Below are positions 7,623-16,668 of a stretch of 27,789 bases of DNA, one piece after another (positions within the stretch are counted from its first letter, which is position 1; each line of letters begins with the position of its first letter). The notes beneath the pieces were generated by a model that had not been told where the DNA came from, did not search any database, and saw nothing but the letters and a program-made list of their open reading frames with translations. The stretch is taken from positions 1 to 27,789 of the forward strand of contig DASTMO010000091.1 of assembly GCA_035714115.1 (NCBI GenBank), in the 5' to 3' direction. A program made the translations under genes and the position numbers. Origin of the DNA: CAMAVH01 sp035714115. GTDB taxonomy: Bacteria > Pseudomonadota > Alphaproteobacteria > SMXQ01.

Positions 7623-8483
7623 TTACCGTTGGTGCACTGCACAATAAAATGTCGAGCGGCCCGATTGGACGATTCGCTTAATGACAGGCTGTTTCGGAGC
7701 CTTCCCCTTAACGGATTGCGCGGCGCAGATCCGGCATTCGCCGCCTTCACGGTCGTAAGCGGCGAAATGATGCTGGAAATAGCCGAGCTCGCCCGAGGGC
7801 TGCTTGTGGTCACGCAGGGTCGAGCCGCCGACCGCGATGGCCTCGTTGAGGACATCTTTCACCGCCAGGGCGAGTTTCTCAGCCCGCTCGCCTTGCACCA
7901 GATGGGATGAGCGCTTGGGCGAAATGCCGGAGCGGTAGAGCGCCTCGCAGGCGTAGATGTTGCCGATGCCCGCGACGACGCGCTGATCGAGCAGCGCCGC
8001 CTTGATCGGCGTCTTCTTGCCTTTGAGCGCGGCGGCGAGGATCGGCCCGGAGAAATCCGCGCCGAGCGGCTCGGGGCCGATGTCTTTGAGCAGCGGATGT
8101 TGGTTCGGATCGCCTTCGATGAAGGTCATCAGGCCGAAGCGCCGCGCGTCGTTGAAGCGCACTTCGACGCCGTTCTCCATGGCGAAGACGACATGATCGT
8201 GCGCGAGGCGCGGCGGATTGTTATGGCCTTTGGGCAGGATGCTCATGCGGCCCGACATGCCGAGATGGATGAGCCAGATCAAGCCGTCGTCGAGTTTGGT
8301 CAGGATATATTTGGCGCGCCGGTCCATGGCGACGACGCGCCGGCCGGTCAGCCGCGCGGCGAAATTGTCCGGCAGGGCGATGCGCAGGTTGGCGCGGTGG
8401 TTCGCGACCTGGGCCAGGCGCTGGCCGGTCATGACCGCGGCGAGGCCGCGGCAGACGGTTTCGACTTCGGGAAGCTCGGGCAT
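7623..8483 (-). CDS. mutM: Formamidopyrimidine-DNA glycosylase with variant zinc finger
   Basis: MutM removes 8-oxoguanine and formamidopyrimidines and nicks the abasic site. Seen: the N-terminal catalytic MPELPEVETV (Pro2 nucleophile, Glu3), the conserved Lys in RRAKYILTKL, the H2TH region QRVVAGIGNIYACEALYRSGISP, and a C-terminal zinc finger. The finger is unusual. It reads C250-x2-C253, then 27 residues instead of the roughly 16 in the E. coli enzyme, then FYC281AVH284QR. The last cysteine is replaced by histidine, which could still bind zinc (C3H). Length is 286 residues, slightly long because of this loop. The ATG at 8483 is fixed by the essential Pro2. It is divergent from ubiE. Confidence 0.95.
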   Translation of the reverse strand: MPELPEVETVCRGLAAVMTGQRLAQVANHRANLRIALPDNFAARLTGRRVVAMDRRAKYILTKLDDGLIWLIHLGMSGRMSILPKGHNNPPRLAHDHVVFAMENGVEVRFNDARRFGLMTFIEGDPNQHPLLKDIGPEPLGADFSGPILAAALKGKKTPIKAALLDQRVVAGIGNIYACEALYRSGISPKRSSHLVQGERAEKLALAVKDVLNEAIAVGGSTLRDHKQPSGELGYFQHHFAAYDREGGECRICAAQSVKGKAPKQPVIKRIVQSGRSTFYCAVHQR

Positions 8484-8578
8484 GGCTGAAATATAGGATG
8501 AATCGCATGCGGAACCAGGGGGTTGCCGCCGATCCGGCCACGGTAGCGCAAGCGCCGGGCCTCGGCTATCTTGCCGCC

Positions 8579-9379
8579 ATGTCCCCTCAGCAGCCTCATG
8601 ACGAAACGGGCCAAGCGCCCGACACCGTCGATTTCGGTTTTCAGCAGGTTCCGCGCGGCGAGAAAAAGGCTCTCGTGCGCGGCGTGTTCGAGCGCGTGGC
8701 GAGCCGCTACGACCTGATGAACGACCTGATGAGCGGCGGCGTCCATCGCCTGTGGAAGCAGGCGATGATCGACTGGCTGATGCCGCGCGCGCATTGGACC
8801 TTCCTCGACGTCGCCGGCGGCACCGGCGATATCGCCACCTCCATCCTGCGCGCCGTCGGCGGTCCCGCCGTGCTGGCGGCGAAGGGCGGCCACATCACCG
8901 TGTCCGACATCAATCCGGCCATGCTCGAAGTGGGCGCGGCGCGCGCTGCCAAAGCCGGCCTCGGCGATCATCTGCAATTCCTCGCCGCCGACGCCGAGCG
9001 CCTGCCGGTGGCCAGCAACAGCATCGACGCCTATACCGTCGCCTTCGGCCTGCGCAACGTCACCGATCTCGACGCCGCGCTGCGCGAAGCCCATCGCGCG
9101 CTGAAACCGGGCGGACGCTTCCTCTGCCTGGAATTTTCCAAGCCGGCGCTGCCGCTGCTCGGCCCGATCTACGACAAATATTCTTTCACCGTGCTGCCCA
9201 AGCTCGGCGAGATCGTCGCCAAGGACGGCCCGTCCTATCGCTATCTCGCCGAAAGCATCCGCCGCTTCCCGGTGCAGAGCGCCTTCGCCGAGCGCATCAA
9301 GGCCGCCGGCTTCGATCAGGTGAAAGTGCGCAATCTCTCAGGCGGCATCGCCGCGCTGCATTCCGCCTGGCGTTTGTAA
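8579..9379 (+). CDS. ubiE: Ubiquinone/menaquinone C-methyltransferase UbiE
   Basis: This SAM-dependent methyltransferase acts on the ubiquinone precursor ring. The 266-residue product contains GFQQVPRGEKKALVRGVF, YDLMNDLMSGGVHRLWK, the SAM-binding motif I DVAGGTGDIA, the family signature AFGLRNVTDLDAAL, and a C-terminal GGIAALHSAWRL. All are characteristic of UbiE/COQ5. The start is uncertain: ATG at 8579 gives normal length but has no clear Shine-Dalgarno, whereas ATGs at 8498 and 8507 would add 24-27 poorly conserved residues. It is divergent from mutM and precedes ubiB by 7 bp, so the two ubiquinone genes form one unit. Confidence 0.94.
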   Translation: MSPQQPHDETGQAPDTVDFGFQQVPRGEKKALVRGVFERVASRYDLMNDLMSGGVHRLWKQAMIDWLMPRAHWTFLDVAGGTGDIATSILRAVGGPAVLAAKGGHITVSDINPAMLEVGAARAAKAGLGDHLQFLAADAERLPVASNSIDAYTVAFGLRNVTDLDAALREAHRALKPGGRFLCLEFSKPALPLLGPIYDKYSFTVLPKLGEIVAKDGPSYRYLAESIRRFPVQSAFAERIKAAGFDQVKVRNLSGGIAALHSAWRL

Positions 9380-9386
9380 GACCGCG

Positions 9387-10955
9387 ATGATCCGCGACCT
9401 TCGCAATTTCGCCCGCCTCGCCGGCATCGCCTGGACGCTCGGCCGCCATGACGCGCTCTTCCCGCTGGAAATCGTGCGCCTGCCGGCGCTCGTCATGCTG
9501 CCGGCGCAGTTCTTCTCGCGCAGCGTGCGGCGCAAGAGCGCGCTGCGCCCCGGCCAGCGTCTGGCGGCGGCGCTCGTCGAGCTGGGCCCGAGCTTCATCA
9601 AGCTCGGACAGACCTTAGCAACAAGACCGGATCTGATCGGCGAGGAAGTCGCGCAGGATCTGTCGGGCCTGCAGGATCGCCTGCCCGCCTTCTCCGCCGC
9701 CGAGGCCAAAGCGACCATCGCGCGCGAGTTCGACAAGCCGCTCGAAGCTTTGTTCGTCTCTTTCGACGAGACGCCGGTCGCCGCCGCCTCGATCGCGCAA
9801 GTGCACTTCGCGATCGCGCGCGACTTCGATGAGAACGGCGTTGAGACGCCACGCGAAGTCGCGGTGAAGATTCTGCGGCCCGGCATCGAACGCGCCTTCG
9901 CGCGCGATCTCGATCTGTTTCTGTGGACCGCGCAATGGATCGAGCGCGTGCAGCCGAGCTTGCGCCGCCTCAAGCCCATCGAGGTGGTGAACACCTTCGC
10001 GCGTGTCGTCGCCAACGAGATGGACCTGCGCATGGAGGCCGCTGCCGCCAGCGAGCTGGCGGAGAATTTCTACGGCGACGAGACCTTCCGCGTTCCCGCC
10101 GTCGATTGGCGGCGCACGGCGCGGCGCGTGCTCACGCTGGAGCGCATCCACGGTCTGCCGATCGATGAGCGCGCGATGATGATCGAGCGCGGCCTCGATC
10201 CTAACGAAGTGCTGACGCGCACCTCGGCGGCCTTCTTCAACCAGGTGTTCCGCGACGGCTTCTTCCATGCCGACATGCATGCCGGCAATTTGTCGGTCGG
10301 GTTCGACGGCGCGGTGCAGGCTGTCGACTTCGGCATCATGGGCCGCCTCGACATGGAGACGCGGCGCTATCTCGGCGAGATGTTCATCGGCTTTCTCGAC
10401 GGCGATTATCGCCGCGTCGCCGAAGTGCATTTCAAGGCCGGCTACGTGCCGGCCGATCAGCCGCTCGACGAATTCATGCAGGCCTGCCGCTCGATTGGCG
10501 AGCCGATCCTCGGCCTGCCGCTCGACGAGATTTCCATCGGCCGCCTGCTCGGCCAGCTCTTCCAGGTCACCGAGCGTTTCCAGATGGAGACGCAGCCGCA
10601 GCTCCTGCTGCTGCAAAAGACCATGGTCGCCATGGAAGGCATCGGCCGCATCCTCAATCCGCATGTGAACATGTGGCGGCTGGCCCGGCCGCAGATCGAG
10701 GAATGGGTCATCGCCATTCTCGGCCCGCAGGCCAAAGTGCAGGGCGCGGTGCGCGACATGATCGACGCCGTGGAGCGTCTGCCGCGTCTGCTGGCCAATC
10801 TGGAAAAGGCCGCCGCCCGGCTGGCCGACGATCCGCGCGCCACCGTGGTGGCGGTGCCGCCGGGCGAAACCCGGGCCAGCCGCGCCACCGCCTGGGGCAC
10901 TTGGTGTATCGCCCTGCTGCTGGCCGCGATCCTGCTCCTGATCGCGCTGGATTAA
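9387..10955 (+). CDS. ubiB: Ubiquinone biosynthesis protein UbiB (ABC1/ADCK-like atypical kinase)
   Basis: UbiB is a membrane-anchored atypical kinase/ATPase needed for coenzyme Q synthesis. In 522 residues it has the KxGQ motif (Lys72-Gln75), the alanine-rich loop AAAS (132-135) that replaces the kinase glycine loop, the catalytic segment HADMHAGN (294-301), and the metal-binding DFG (314-316). A hydrophobic C-terminal segment (WCIALLLAAILLLIAL) is the expected membrane anchor. The usual HxDxHPGN reads HADMHAGN here, a Pro-to-Ala change outside the charged residues. It follows ubiE by 7 bp, and a 110-bp AT-rich gap follows before coaBC. Confidence 0.95.
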   Translation: MIRDLRNFARLAGIAWTLGRHDALFPLEIVRLPALVMLPAQFFSRSVRRKSALRPGQRLAAALVELGPSFIKLGQTLATRPDLIGEEVAQDLSGLQDRLPAFSAAEAKATIAREFDKPLEALFVSFDETPVAAASIAQVHFAIARDFDENGVETPREVAVKILRPGIERAFARDLDLFLWTAQWIERVQPSLRRLKPIEVVNTFARVVANEMDLRMEAAAASELAENFYGDETFRVPAVDWRRTARRVLTLERIHGLPIDERAMMIERGLDPNEVLTRTSAAFFNQVFRDGFFHADMHAGNLSVGFDGAVQAVDFGIMGRLDMETRRYLGEMFIGFLDGDYRRVAEVHFKAGYVPADQPLDEFMQACRSIGEPILGLPLDEISIGRLLGQLFQVTERFQMETQPQLLLLQKTMVAMEGIGRILNPHVNMWRLARPQIEEWVIAILGPQAKVQGAVRDMIDAVERLPRLLANLEKAAARLADDPRATVVAVPPGETRASRATAWGTWCIALLLAAILLLIALD

Positions 10956-11065
10956 TAAATAAAATCAATTAGTTAAATGCGCGCTGCGCCGGCCCTTGCG
11001 CCAGATGGGGGCGGACATTACTTTATTCACAACTTCCCACCGTATTTTTATCAGGACTCCCCACA

Positions 11066-12274
11066 ATGCTGGCGGGTAAACGCATCCTGCTTCTCGTCGC
11101 CGGCGGCATCGCGGCCTACAAGAGCCTCGATCTGATCCGTCGCCTGCGCGAGCGCGGCGCCGCCGTCCGCGTCGTCCTGACCGCCTCGGGTTCCAAGTTC
11201 GTCACCCCGCTCTCGCTCGCCGCCTTGTCCGGCGACAAGGTCTATGGCGATCTCTTTTCGCTGACCGACGAAAGCGAGATGGGCCATATCCGCCTGTCGC
11301 GCGAAGCCGACCTCGTCGTCGTCGCGCCGGCCACCGCCAACATCCTGGCCCACATGGCGCAGGGCATCGCCGACGATCTCGCCACCACCGTGCTGCTCGC
11401 CACCGACAAGCCGGTGCTCGCCGCGCCCTCAATGAACGCGCGCATGTGGGACCATCCGGCCACCCGCGCCAACATCGCCACGCTGCTCGCGCGCGGCACG
11501 CTGTTCGTCGGCCCCGGCGCGGGCAATCTCGCCTGCGGCGAGGTGGGCGACGGCCGCCTCGCCGAGGTGGTGGATATCGTCGCCGCCATCGAGAGTTACT
11601 TCGGGGCCAAAGCCCCGCTGGCCGGAAAGCGCGCTCTGGTCACCAGCGGGCCGACCTTCGAGGCCATCGATCCGGTGCGCTTCATCGGCAACCGCTCGTC
11701 CGGCAAGCAGGGCCATGCCATCGCCGCCGCCTTGGCGCGTCTGGGCGCGGATACGACTTTGGTCTCCGGCCCCGTCGCGCTCGCCGATCCGGCCGGCGTG
11801 CGCGTGCTGCGCGTCGAATCGGCGCGCGAGATGCTCGATGCCTGCCTTGCCGCCCTGCCCGCCGATGTCGCCGTCTGCGCCGCCGCCGTGGCCGACTGGC
11901 GCCCCGCGACCGTCGCCGATCAGAAGATGAAGAAGGGCGACAGCAAAGCCGCGCCCGCCGTCGAGCTGATCGCCAATCCCGACATTCTCGCCGCGCTCGC
12001 CGCGCCGTCGAACAAGCGCCCTGGTCTTGTCGTCGGCTTCGCCGCCGAGACCGAGAACGTCATCAAGAACGCACAGGCCAAACGCGCCAAGAAGGCCTGC
12101 GACTGGATTCTCGCCAACGACGTCTCTGCCGCGAGCGGCGTGTTTGGCGGCGAAGAGAACACCATCCATCTCGTCAGCGAGAGCGCCGTCGAAGATTGGC
12201 CGCGCATGGCGAAGGACGCCGTGGCCGAAAAGCTCGCCCTACGCATCGCCGACCATTTTACGAAAGCCGCCTGA
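11066..12274 (+). CDS. coaBC: Bifunctional phosphopantothenoylcysteine decarboxylase / phosphopantothenate-cysteine ligase
   Basis: CoaBC performs two steps of coenzyme A synthesis: it joins 4'-phosphopantothenate to cysteine (CoaB) and decarboxylates the product (CoaC, FMN). In 402 residues, the N-terminal CoaC half has GGIAAYKS, the catalytic His74 in MGHIRL, the substrate-clamp motif PSMNARMW (121-128) and the active-site Cys157 in LACGEVGDGR. The CoaB half starts near residue 190 with KRALVTSGPTFEAIDPVRFI and GNRSSGKQG and includes AAVADWRP and the Lys-containing DQKMKK. ATG at 11066 has AGGA about nine bases upstream. Its TGA overlaps the dut ATG by one base, so the two are translationally linked. 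The AT-rich 10956-11065 gap probably holds its promoter. Confidence 0.96.
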   Translation: MLAGKRILLLVAGGIAAYKSLDLIRRLRERGAAVRVVLTASGSKFVTPLSLAALSGDKVYGDLFSLTDESEMGHIRLSREADLVVVAPATANILAHMAQGIADDLATTVLLATDKPVLAAPSMNARMWDHPATRANIATLLARGTLFVGPGAGNLACGEVGDGRLAEVVDIVAAIESYFGAKAPLAGKRALVTSGPTFEAIDPVRFIGNRSSGKQGHAIAAALARLGADTTLVSGPVALADPAGVRVLRVESAREMLDACLAALPADVAVCAAAVADWRPATVADQKMKKGDSKAAPAVELIANPDILAALAAPSNKRPGLVVGFAAETENVIKNAQAKRAKKACDWILANDVSAASGVFGGEENTIHLVSESAVEDWPRMAKDAVAEKLALRIADHFTKAA

Positions 12275-12744
12275 TGTCCACCTTGCCGCTCCATGTCGCC
12301 GTCACCAAGTTGGAGCATGCCGCCGATCTGCCCTTGCCGGCTTACGCCACGCCCGATTCCGCCGGCCTCGATCTGATGGCGGCGATCACCGAACCCATGC
12401 GCCTGGAACCGGGCGCGCGCGCCATGGTGCCGACCGGCCTCGCCATCGCTTTGCCGCGCGGCTTCGAAGCGCAGGTGCGGCCGCGGTCGGGGCTCGCCGC
12501 CAAGAACGGCGTCACCGTGCTCAATTCGCCCGGCACGATCGATGCGGATTATCGCGGCGAGATCAAAGTGATCCTGATCAATCACGGCGCGGAACCGTTC
12601 AGCGTCGAACGCGGCCTACGCATCGCGCAGATGGTGGTCGCGCCCGTGACCCGCATCGCCTGGGACGAACAAGGCGCGCTCGACGAGACCGCGCGCGGCG
12701 CCGGGGGCTTCGGCTCGACCGGTGTCGAGACACTCAAGATTTGA
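12274..12744 (+). CDS. dut: Deoxyuridine 5'-triphosphate nucleotidohydrolase (dUTPase)
   Basis: This trimeric dUTPase cleaves dUTP to dUMP, keeping uracil out of DNA and feeding dTMP synthesis. All five family motifs are present in 156 residues: I DSAGLDLMAA, II RPRSGLAAKNG, III GTIDADYRGEIKV (with the catalytic Asp region), IV RGLRIAQMVV and V RGAGGFGSTG, the flexible C-terminal P-loop-like arm. The start ATG shares one base with the coaBC stop, so translational coupling is likely. The Rrf2 gene begins 7 bp downstream. Confidence 0.97.
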   Translation: MSTLPLHVAVTKLEHAADLPLPAYATPDSAGLDLMAAITEPMRLEPGARAMVPTGLAIALPRGFEAQVRPRSGLAAKNGVTVLNSPGTIDADYRGEIKVILINHGAEPFSVERGLRIAQMVVAPVTRIAWDEQGALDETARGAGGFGSTGVETLKI

Positions 12745-12751
12745 AAACGCC

Positions 12752-13207
12752 ATGCTGAAACTGTCCAAGAAACTTCTCTTCGCCATCGAGGCGGTGCTCG
12801 ACATCGCCTACAACTCCGGCAGCCAGCCGGTGCAGAGCCGCGAGATCACCGCGCGCCAGGGCATCCCTCGGCGCTATCTCGAACAGGTGCTGCAGCAATT
12901 GGTGCGCGCCGGCGTGCTCTCGGGTGTGCGCGGCCCGCGCGGCGGCTATCTGCTCGCGCGCGAACGCCGCCGCATCACGGTCGGCGAGATCACTCGCGTC
13001 GTCGCCGCGCTCGATCCGGCTGAGCCGCTGACCGAGGAGGAATCTGCTTCCGAGCTCGGCAAGCAGGTGGTGCGCCCGATGTGGGGCGACATTCAGACCA
13101 AGATGATGGAGCAGCTCGATCAGATCAGCATCGAGGATCTCTGCCTGAAGGCGCATGGCGCCGGCGTCGACAGCGAAGCGCGCCAGCGCCTCGACTTCAC
13201 CATTTGA
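12752..13207 (+). CDS. Rrf2-family transcription regulator (CymR-like, without Fe-S cysteines)
   Basis: This 151-residue winged-helix regulator has the Rrf2 layout: N-terminal LSKKLLFAIEAVLDIAY, recognition region GIPRRYLEQVLQQLVRAGVLSGVRGPRGGYLLAR (residues 38-70, read here in two parts), then ITVGEITRVV. IscR, NsrR and RirA bind an Fe-S cluster through three cysteines near residues 90-110. This protein has only Cys131, so cluster sensing is unlikely. Bacillus CymR also lacks the cluster and uses CysK as corepressor. The directly downstream cysK here makes the same logic attractive, but this is inference. The ATG at 12752 is chosen over an ATG 30 bases upstream that overlaps dut. It ends 15 bp before cysK. 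Confidence 0.9.
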   Translation: MLKLSKKLLFAIEAVLDIAYNSGSQPVQSREITARQGIPRRYLEQVLQQLVRAGVLSGVRGPRGGYLLARERRRITVGEITRVVAALDPAEPLTEEESASELGKQVVRPMWGDIQTKMMEQLDQISIEDLCLKAHGAGVDSEARQRLDFTI

Positions 13208-13221
13208 GCTTGGAGCGCGCC

Positions 13222-14187
<966 letters not shown>

Positions 14188-14197
14188 CGCCGACGCC

Positions 14198-15019
14198 ATG
14201 GATTTCACCGACGCCCAGCTGCATCGCTATTCGCGCCACATCATCCTGCAGGAACTCGGCGGCATCGGTCAGGCCAAGCTGCTCAATTCCAGCGTGCTGG
14301 TCGTCGGCGCCGGCGGGCTCGGCGCGCCGCTGCTGCTCTATCTCGCGGCGGCCGGCGTCGGACGCATCGGCGTGATCGACGACGACGTGGTCGAGCTCTC
14401 CAACCTGCAGCGCCAAGTGATTCACGACACGGGCGCGATCGGCATCGCCAAGGTCGAAAGCGCTAAGGCCGCGGTGGCGCGCGTGAACCCTGAAGTGAAG
14501 CTGGAAGCGCATCGCACGCGTCTGACCGTCGACAACGCCCTCGATCTGATCTCGCAGTACGATCTGGTGGCCGACGGCAGTGACAATTTTCCGACGCGCT
14601 TCCTGGTCAACGACGCGGCTTACTTCGCCAAGAAGCCACTGGTCTCCGCCGCGATCCTGCGCTTCGAAGGCCAGCTTGCCACCTTCAAGGCCCATGACGG
14701 CAAGAGCCCCTGCTATCGCTGCATCTTCCACGAAGCGCCGCCGCCCGGCCTGATCCCGACCTGTTCGGAAGGCGGCATCCTCGGCGCCGTGGCCGGCGCG
14801 CTCGGCTCCTTGCAGGCGACCGAAATCCTCAAAGAGCTGGCCGGCATCGGCGACAGCCTCGCCGGCTCGCTGCTGATCTACGACGCGCTCGGCACCACCT
14901 TCCGCAAGGTGAAGGTGAGGCGCGATCCGGCCTGCCCGCTCTGCGGCGAGCATGCGACGATCCACGATCTGTCGTCGCACCGGAACGCGCCGCCGGTCGA
15001 AGCCTGCGCCATCCCCTGA
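14198..15019 (+). CDS. ThiF/MoeB/HesA-family E1-like adenylyltransferase
   Basis: This E1-like enzyme of 273 residues would adenylate the C-terminal Gly of a ubiquitin-like sulfur carrier (MoaD or ThiS type). Seen: FTDAQLHRYSRHIILQELGG typical of MoeB, nucleotide-binding GAGGLG (37-42), Asp62, Arg72, DGSDN (126-130), two zinc CxxC pairs (Cys172/Cys175 and Cys246/Cys249) and Cys189 in the TCSEGG segment, the usual active-site position. No rhodanese domain follows. It lies in a cysK-E1-DsrE unit, which suggests sulfur transfer. No sulfur-carrier gene is visible in the window, so the substrate (molybdopterin, thiamine or another route) cannot be chosen. Confidence 0.9.
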   Translation: MDFTDAQLHRYSRHIILQELGGIGQAKLLNSSVLVVGAGGLGAPLLLYLAAAGVGRIGVIDDDVVELSNLQRQVIHDTGAIGIAKVESAKAAVARVNPEVKLEAHRTRLTVDNALDLISQYDLVADGSDNFPTRFLVNDAAYFAKKPLVSAAILRFEGQLATFKAHDGKSPCYRCIFHEAPPPGLIPTCSEGGILGAVAGALGSLQATEILKELAGIGDSLAGSLLIYDALGTTFRKVKVRRDPACPLCGEHATIHDLSSHRNAPPVEACAIP

Positions 15020-15020
15020 C

Positions 15021-15446
15021 ATGGCCGAGCCCGACAAGCTCTCGATCGTTGTTTACGCCGGAGATTACGGCCGCGTGCATTATGCCCTCGCCATGGCCAG
15101 CGCGGCGGCGGCGATGAACAAGCCGGTCACGCTGTTCTTCACCATGGGCGCGATCCGCGCGCTGACCAAACATCAGGGCTGGCGCGAATTGCCGGCCGGC
15201 GATGTCGCGCCGGACCTCACCGGCGGCGATCAGGACGGCGCGATGATCGGCCGAGGCCTCGCCGGCTTCGAGGAACTGCTCGAAGCCTGCGTCGCCTTCA
15301 AGGTGAAGGTGCTGGTCTGCGAGATGGGCCTGCGCGCCATCGGCCTGACGCGTGGAGATTTACGCGACGATGTGGCTTACGAGGAAGGCGGCATCGTCAC
15401 CTTCCTCGCCGACGCCTCGGCCTCAGGCCAATCTCTCTTCATATGA
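15021..15446 (+). CDS. DsrE-family protein
   Basis: This 141-residue cytoplasmic protein has the DsrE/DsrF-like fold signature: an N-terminal strand LSIVVYAGDYGRVHYALAMA, then KPVTLFFTMGAIRAL, and KVKVLVCEMGLRAIGL, with YEEGGIVTFLADAS near the end. Members of this family carry or relay sulfur in small complexes (TusBCD, DsrEFH). Two cysteines are present, Cys90 and Cys100; Cys100 sits at the position of the family's active cysteine, at the end of a beta strand. The ATG lies one base after the E1-like stop, and the TGA overlaps the GNAT ATG, so the unit is tightly linked. A sulfur-relay role next to cysK is inferred. Confidence 0.82.
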   Translation: MAEPDKLSIVVYAGDYGRVHYALAMASAAAAMNKPVTLFFTMGAIRALTKHQGWRELPAGDVAPDLTGGDQDGAMIGRGLAGFEELLEACVAFKVKVLVCEMGLRAIGLTRGDLRDDVAYEEGGIVTFLADASASGQSLFI

Positions 15447-16009
15447 TCGCCAAGCTGCGAGAAGCGGTGCCGGACGACAGCGAAGCCGTGGCGGCGCTGC
15501 ATGTCGCCTGCTGGGGCGAGACCTATCGCGGCCTGCTGCCTGACAAGATGATCGAGAGCATGAATGTGCCCGACCGCACTGTGCAATGGCAGCGCGCGCT
15601 AGAGCGCCGTGCCGACGTGAAGGTGATCCTCGCCGAGGACGATGCCGGACTGATCGGCTTCGCCTCCGGTGGCCCGGCGCGCGGCGGCGATCTCGGCGCG
15701 ACGCGCGAGATTTACGCTATCTATGTGCTGCGCCGCGCCCAGCGCGCCGGCGTCGGCCGCGCCCTGCTGCATCGCTTGGCCTCGCATCTCGCCCTGCAAT
15801 TCGTCGCGGCGCCGGATATCGGCCTCTGGGTCTTGCGCGACAACGCCCCGGCGCGCGCCTTTTACGAACGGATGGGCGGCAAACAGGGCGGCGAACGCAT
15901 CGAACGGCGCGAGGGCGGCGAATTGCCCGAGGTGGCCTATCGCTGGAGCGATCTCAGCGAGCTGATGGGCCCATCTCCTCTTGACGCGCCGCCCCCGAGA
16001 TTCGCTTAA
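15443..16009 (+). CDS. GNAT-family N-acetyltransferase
   Basis: The 188-residue product starts with the GNAT pattern IAKLREAVPDDSEAVAALHVACW. It has the acetyl-CoA motif QRAGVGRALLHRL and the C-terminal NAPARAFYERMGGK. The substrate cannot be told from sequence. The ATG overlaps the DsrE stop by four bases (ATGA), and its TAA overlaps the next ATG by one base. It is part of the same transcription unit as the sulfur genes, but a functional link is not evident. The last 15 or so residues are Pro-rich and probably disordered. Confidence 0.88.
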   Translation: MIAKLREAVPDDSEAVAALHVACWGETYRGLLPDKMIESMNVPDRTVQWQRALERRADVKVILAEDDAGLIGFASGGPARGGDLGATREIYAIYVLRRAQRAGVGRALLHRLASHLALQFVAAPDIGLWVLRDNAPARAFYERMGGKQGGERIERREGGELPEVAYRWSDLSELMGPSPLDAPPPRFA

Positions 16010-16644
16010 TGCCGCCCATGATTCGCCTCCCGTCGCGGCTTTTAATCCTCCCGGTCCTGCTGCTCGCTTTTGGCGGCTCAGCTGCCGCTCAGGGCTTGCC
16101 CAACGAGCGCCCGCCGACCAATCGCGGCGCCGCCTCCATCGATCCGGAATCGGGCTCCGCCGACAACGAAGCGCCGAACGAGAGCGACGAAGCGCCGCGC
16201 GCCGGCATGCCGAGCGGCCAGTCCAACCTGCCGCTGCCGCGCTACGCGAGCCTGCGTTCGGGCGAAGTGAACATGCGCACAGGCCCGGGTGTGCGCTATC
16301 CGGTCGATTGGGTGTTTCATCGCCGTGCCTTGCCGATCGAGATCGTCGCCGAATTCGGCACCTGGCGCAAAATCCGCGACGAACAGGGCGCCGAAGGCTG
16401 GGTGCATCGTTCGATGCTGTCGGGCAAGCGCACCGCGCTCACGCTCGGCGCGCCCGGCAGCGCGCAAATCCTGCGCCGCTCGAACGACAATGAATCGAGC
16501 GCCATCGCCAAGCTCGAGCCCGGCGTGCTGGTCAGCCTGATCGAATGCGACGGCGCCTGGTGCCGCCTGGAAGCACACGGCTTTCGCGGCTATCTGCCGC
16601 GCAAAGGTCTGTGGGGCGTGAAGGCGGATGAGCGGATTAAATAA
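16009..16644 (+). CDS. Exported protein with two bacterial SH3 domains
   Basis: This 211-residue protein has a Sec signal peptide (hydrophobic LLILPVLLLAFGGSAAA, cleavage near residue 27), an acidic, low-complexity linker (about 28-75) and two SH3-like domains. The first, at about 78-140, contains VNMRTGPGVRYPVDWVF and GWVHRSMLSGKR. The second, at about 143-205, contains ILRRSNDNESSAIAKLEPG and CRLEAHGFRGYLPRKGLWGV. Such domains bind cell-wall or periplasmic partners. Start is ATG 16009, overlapping the GNAT stop; ATG 16018 is equally possible. It ends the plus-strand run, facing the DUF3501 gene tail to tail. Confidence 0.88.
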   Translation: MPPMIRLPSRLLILPVLLLAFGGSAAAQGLPNERPPTNRGAASIDPESGSADNEAPNESDEAPRAGMPSGQSNLPLPRYASLRSGEVNMRTGPGVRYPVDWVFHRRALPIEIVAEFGTWRKIRDEQGAEGWVHRSMLSGKRTALTLGAPGSAQILRRSNDNESSAIAKLEPGVLVSLIECDGAWCRLEAHGFRGYLPRKGLWGVKADERIK

Positions 16645-16662
16645 ACCCAGCCCTAATCCGCT
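16631..16662. terminator. Inverted repeat between converging genes
   Basis: AGCGGATTA (16631-16639) and its exact complement TAATCCGCT (16654-16662) flank a 14-nt loop. The stem lies over the SH3-gene stop and just past the DUF3501 stop, so it could act in both directions. No T run follows either way, so termination is possible but not proven. Confidence 0.45.
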
Positions 16663-16668
16663 GGTCCG

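Noticed and set aside
12722..12751. ATG ten codons upstream of the Rrf2 start
   Set aside because: It lies inside dut and adds residues unlike the family N terminus, which begins MLKLSKK.
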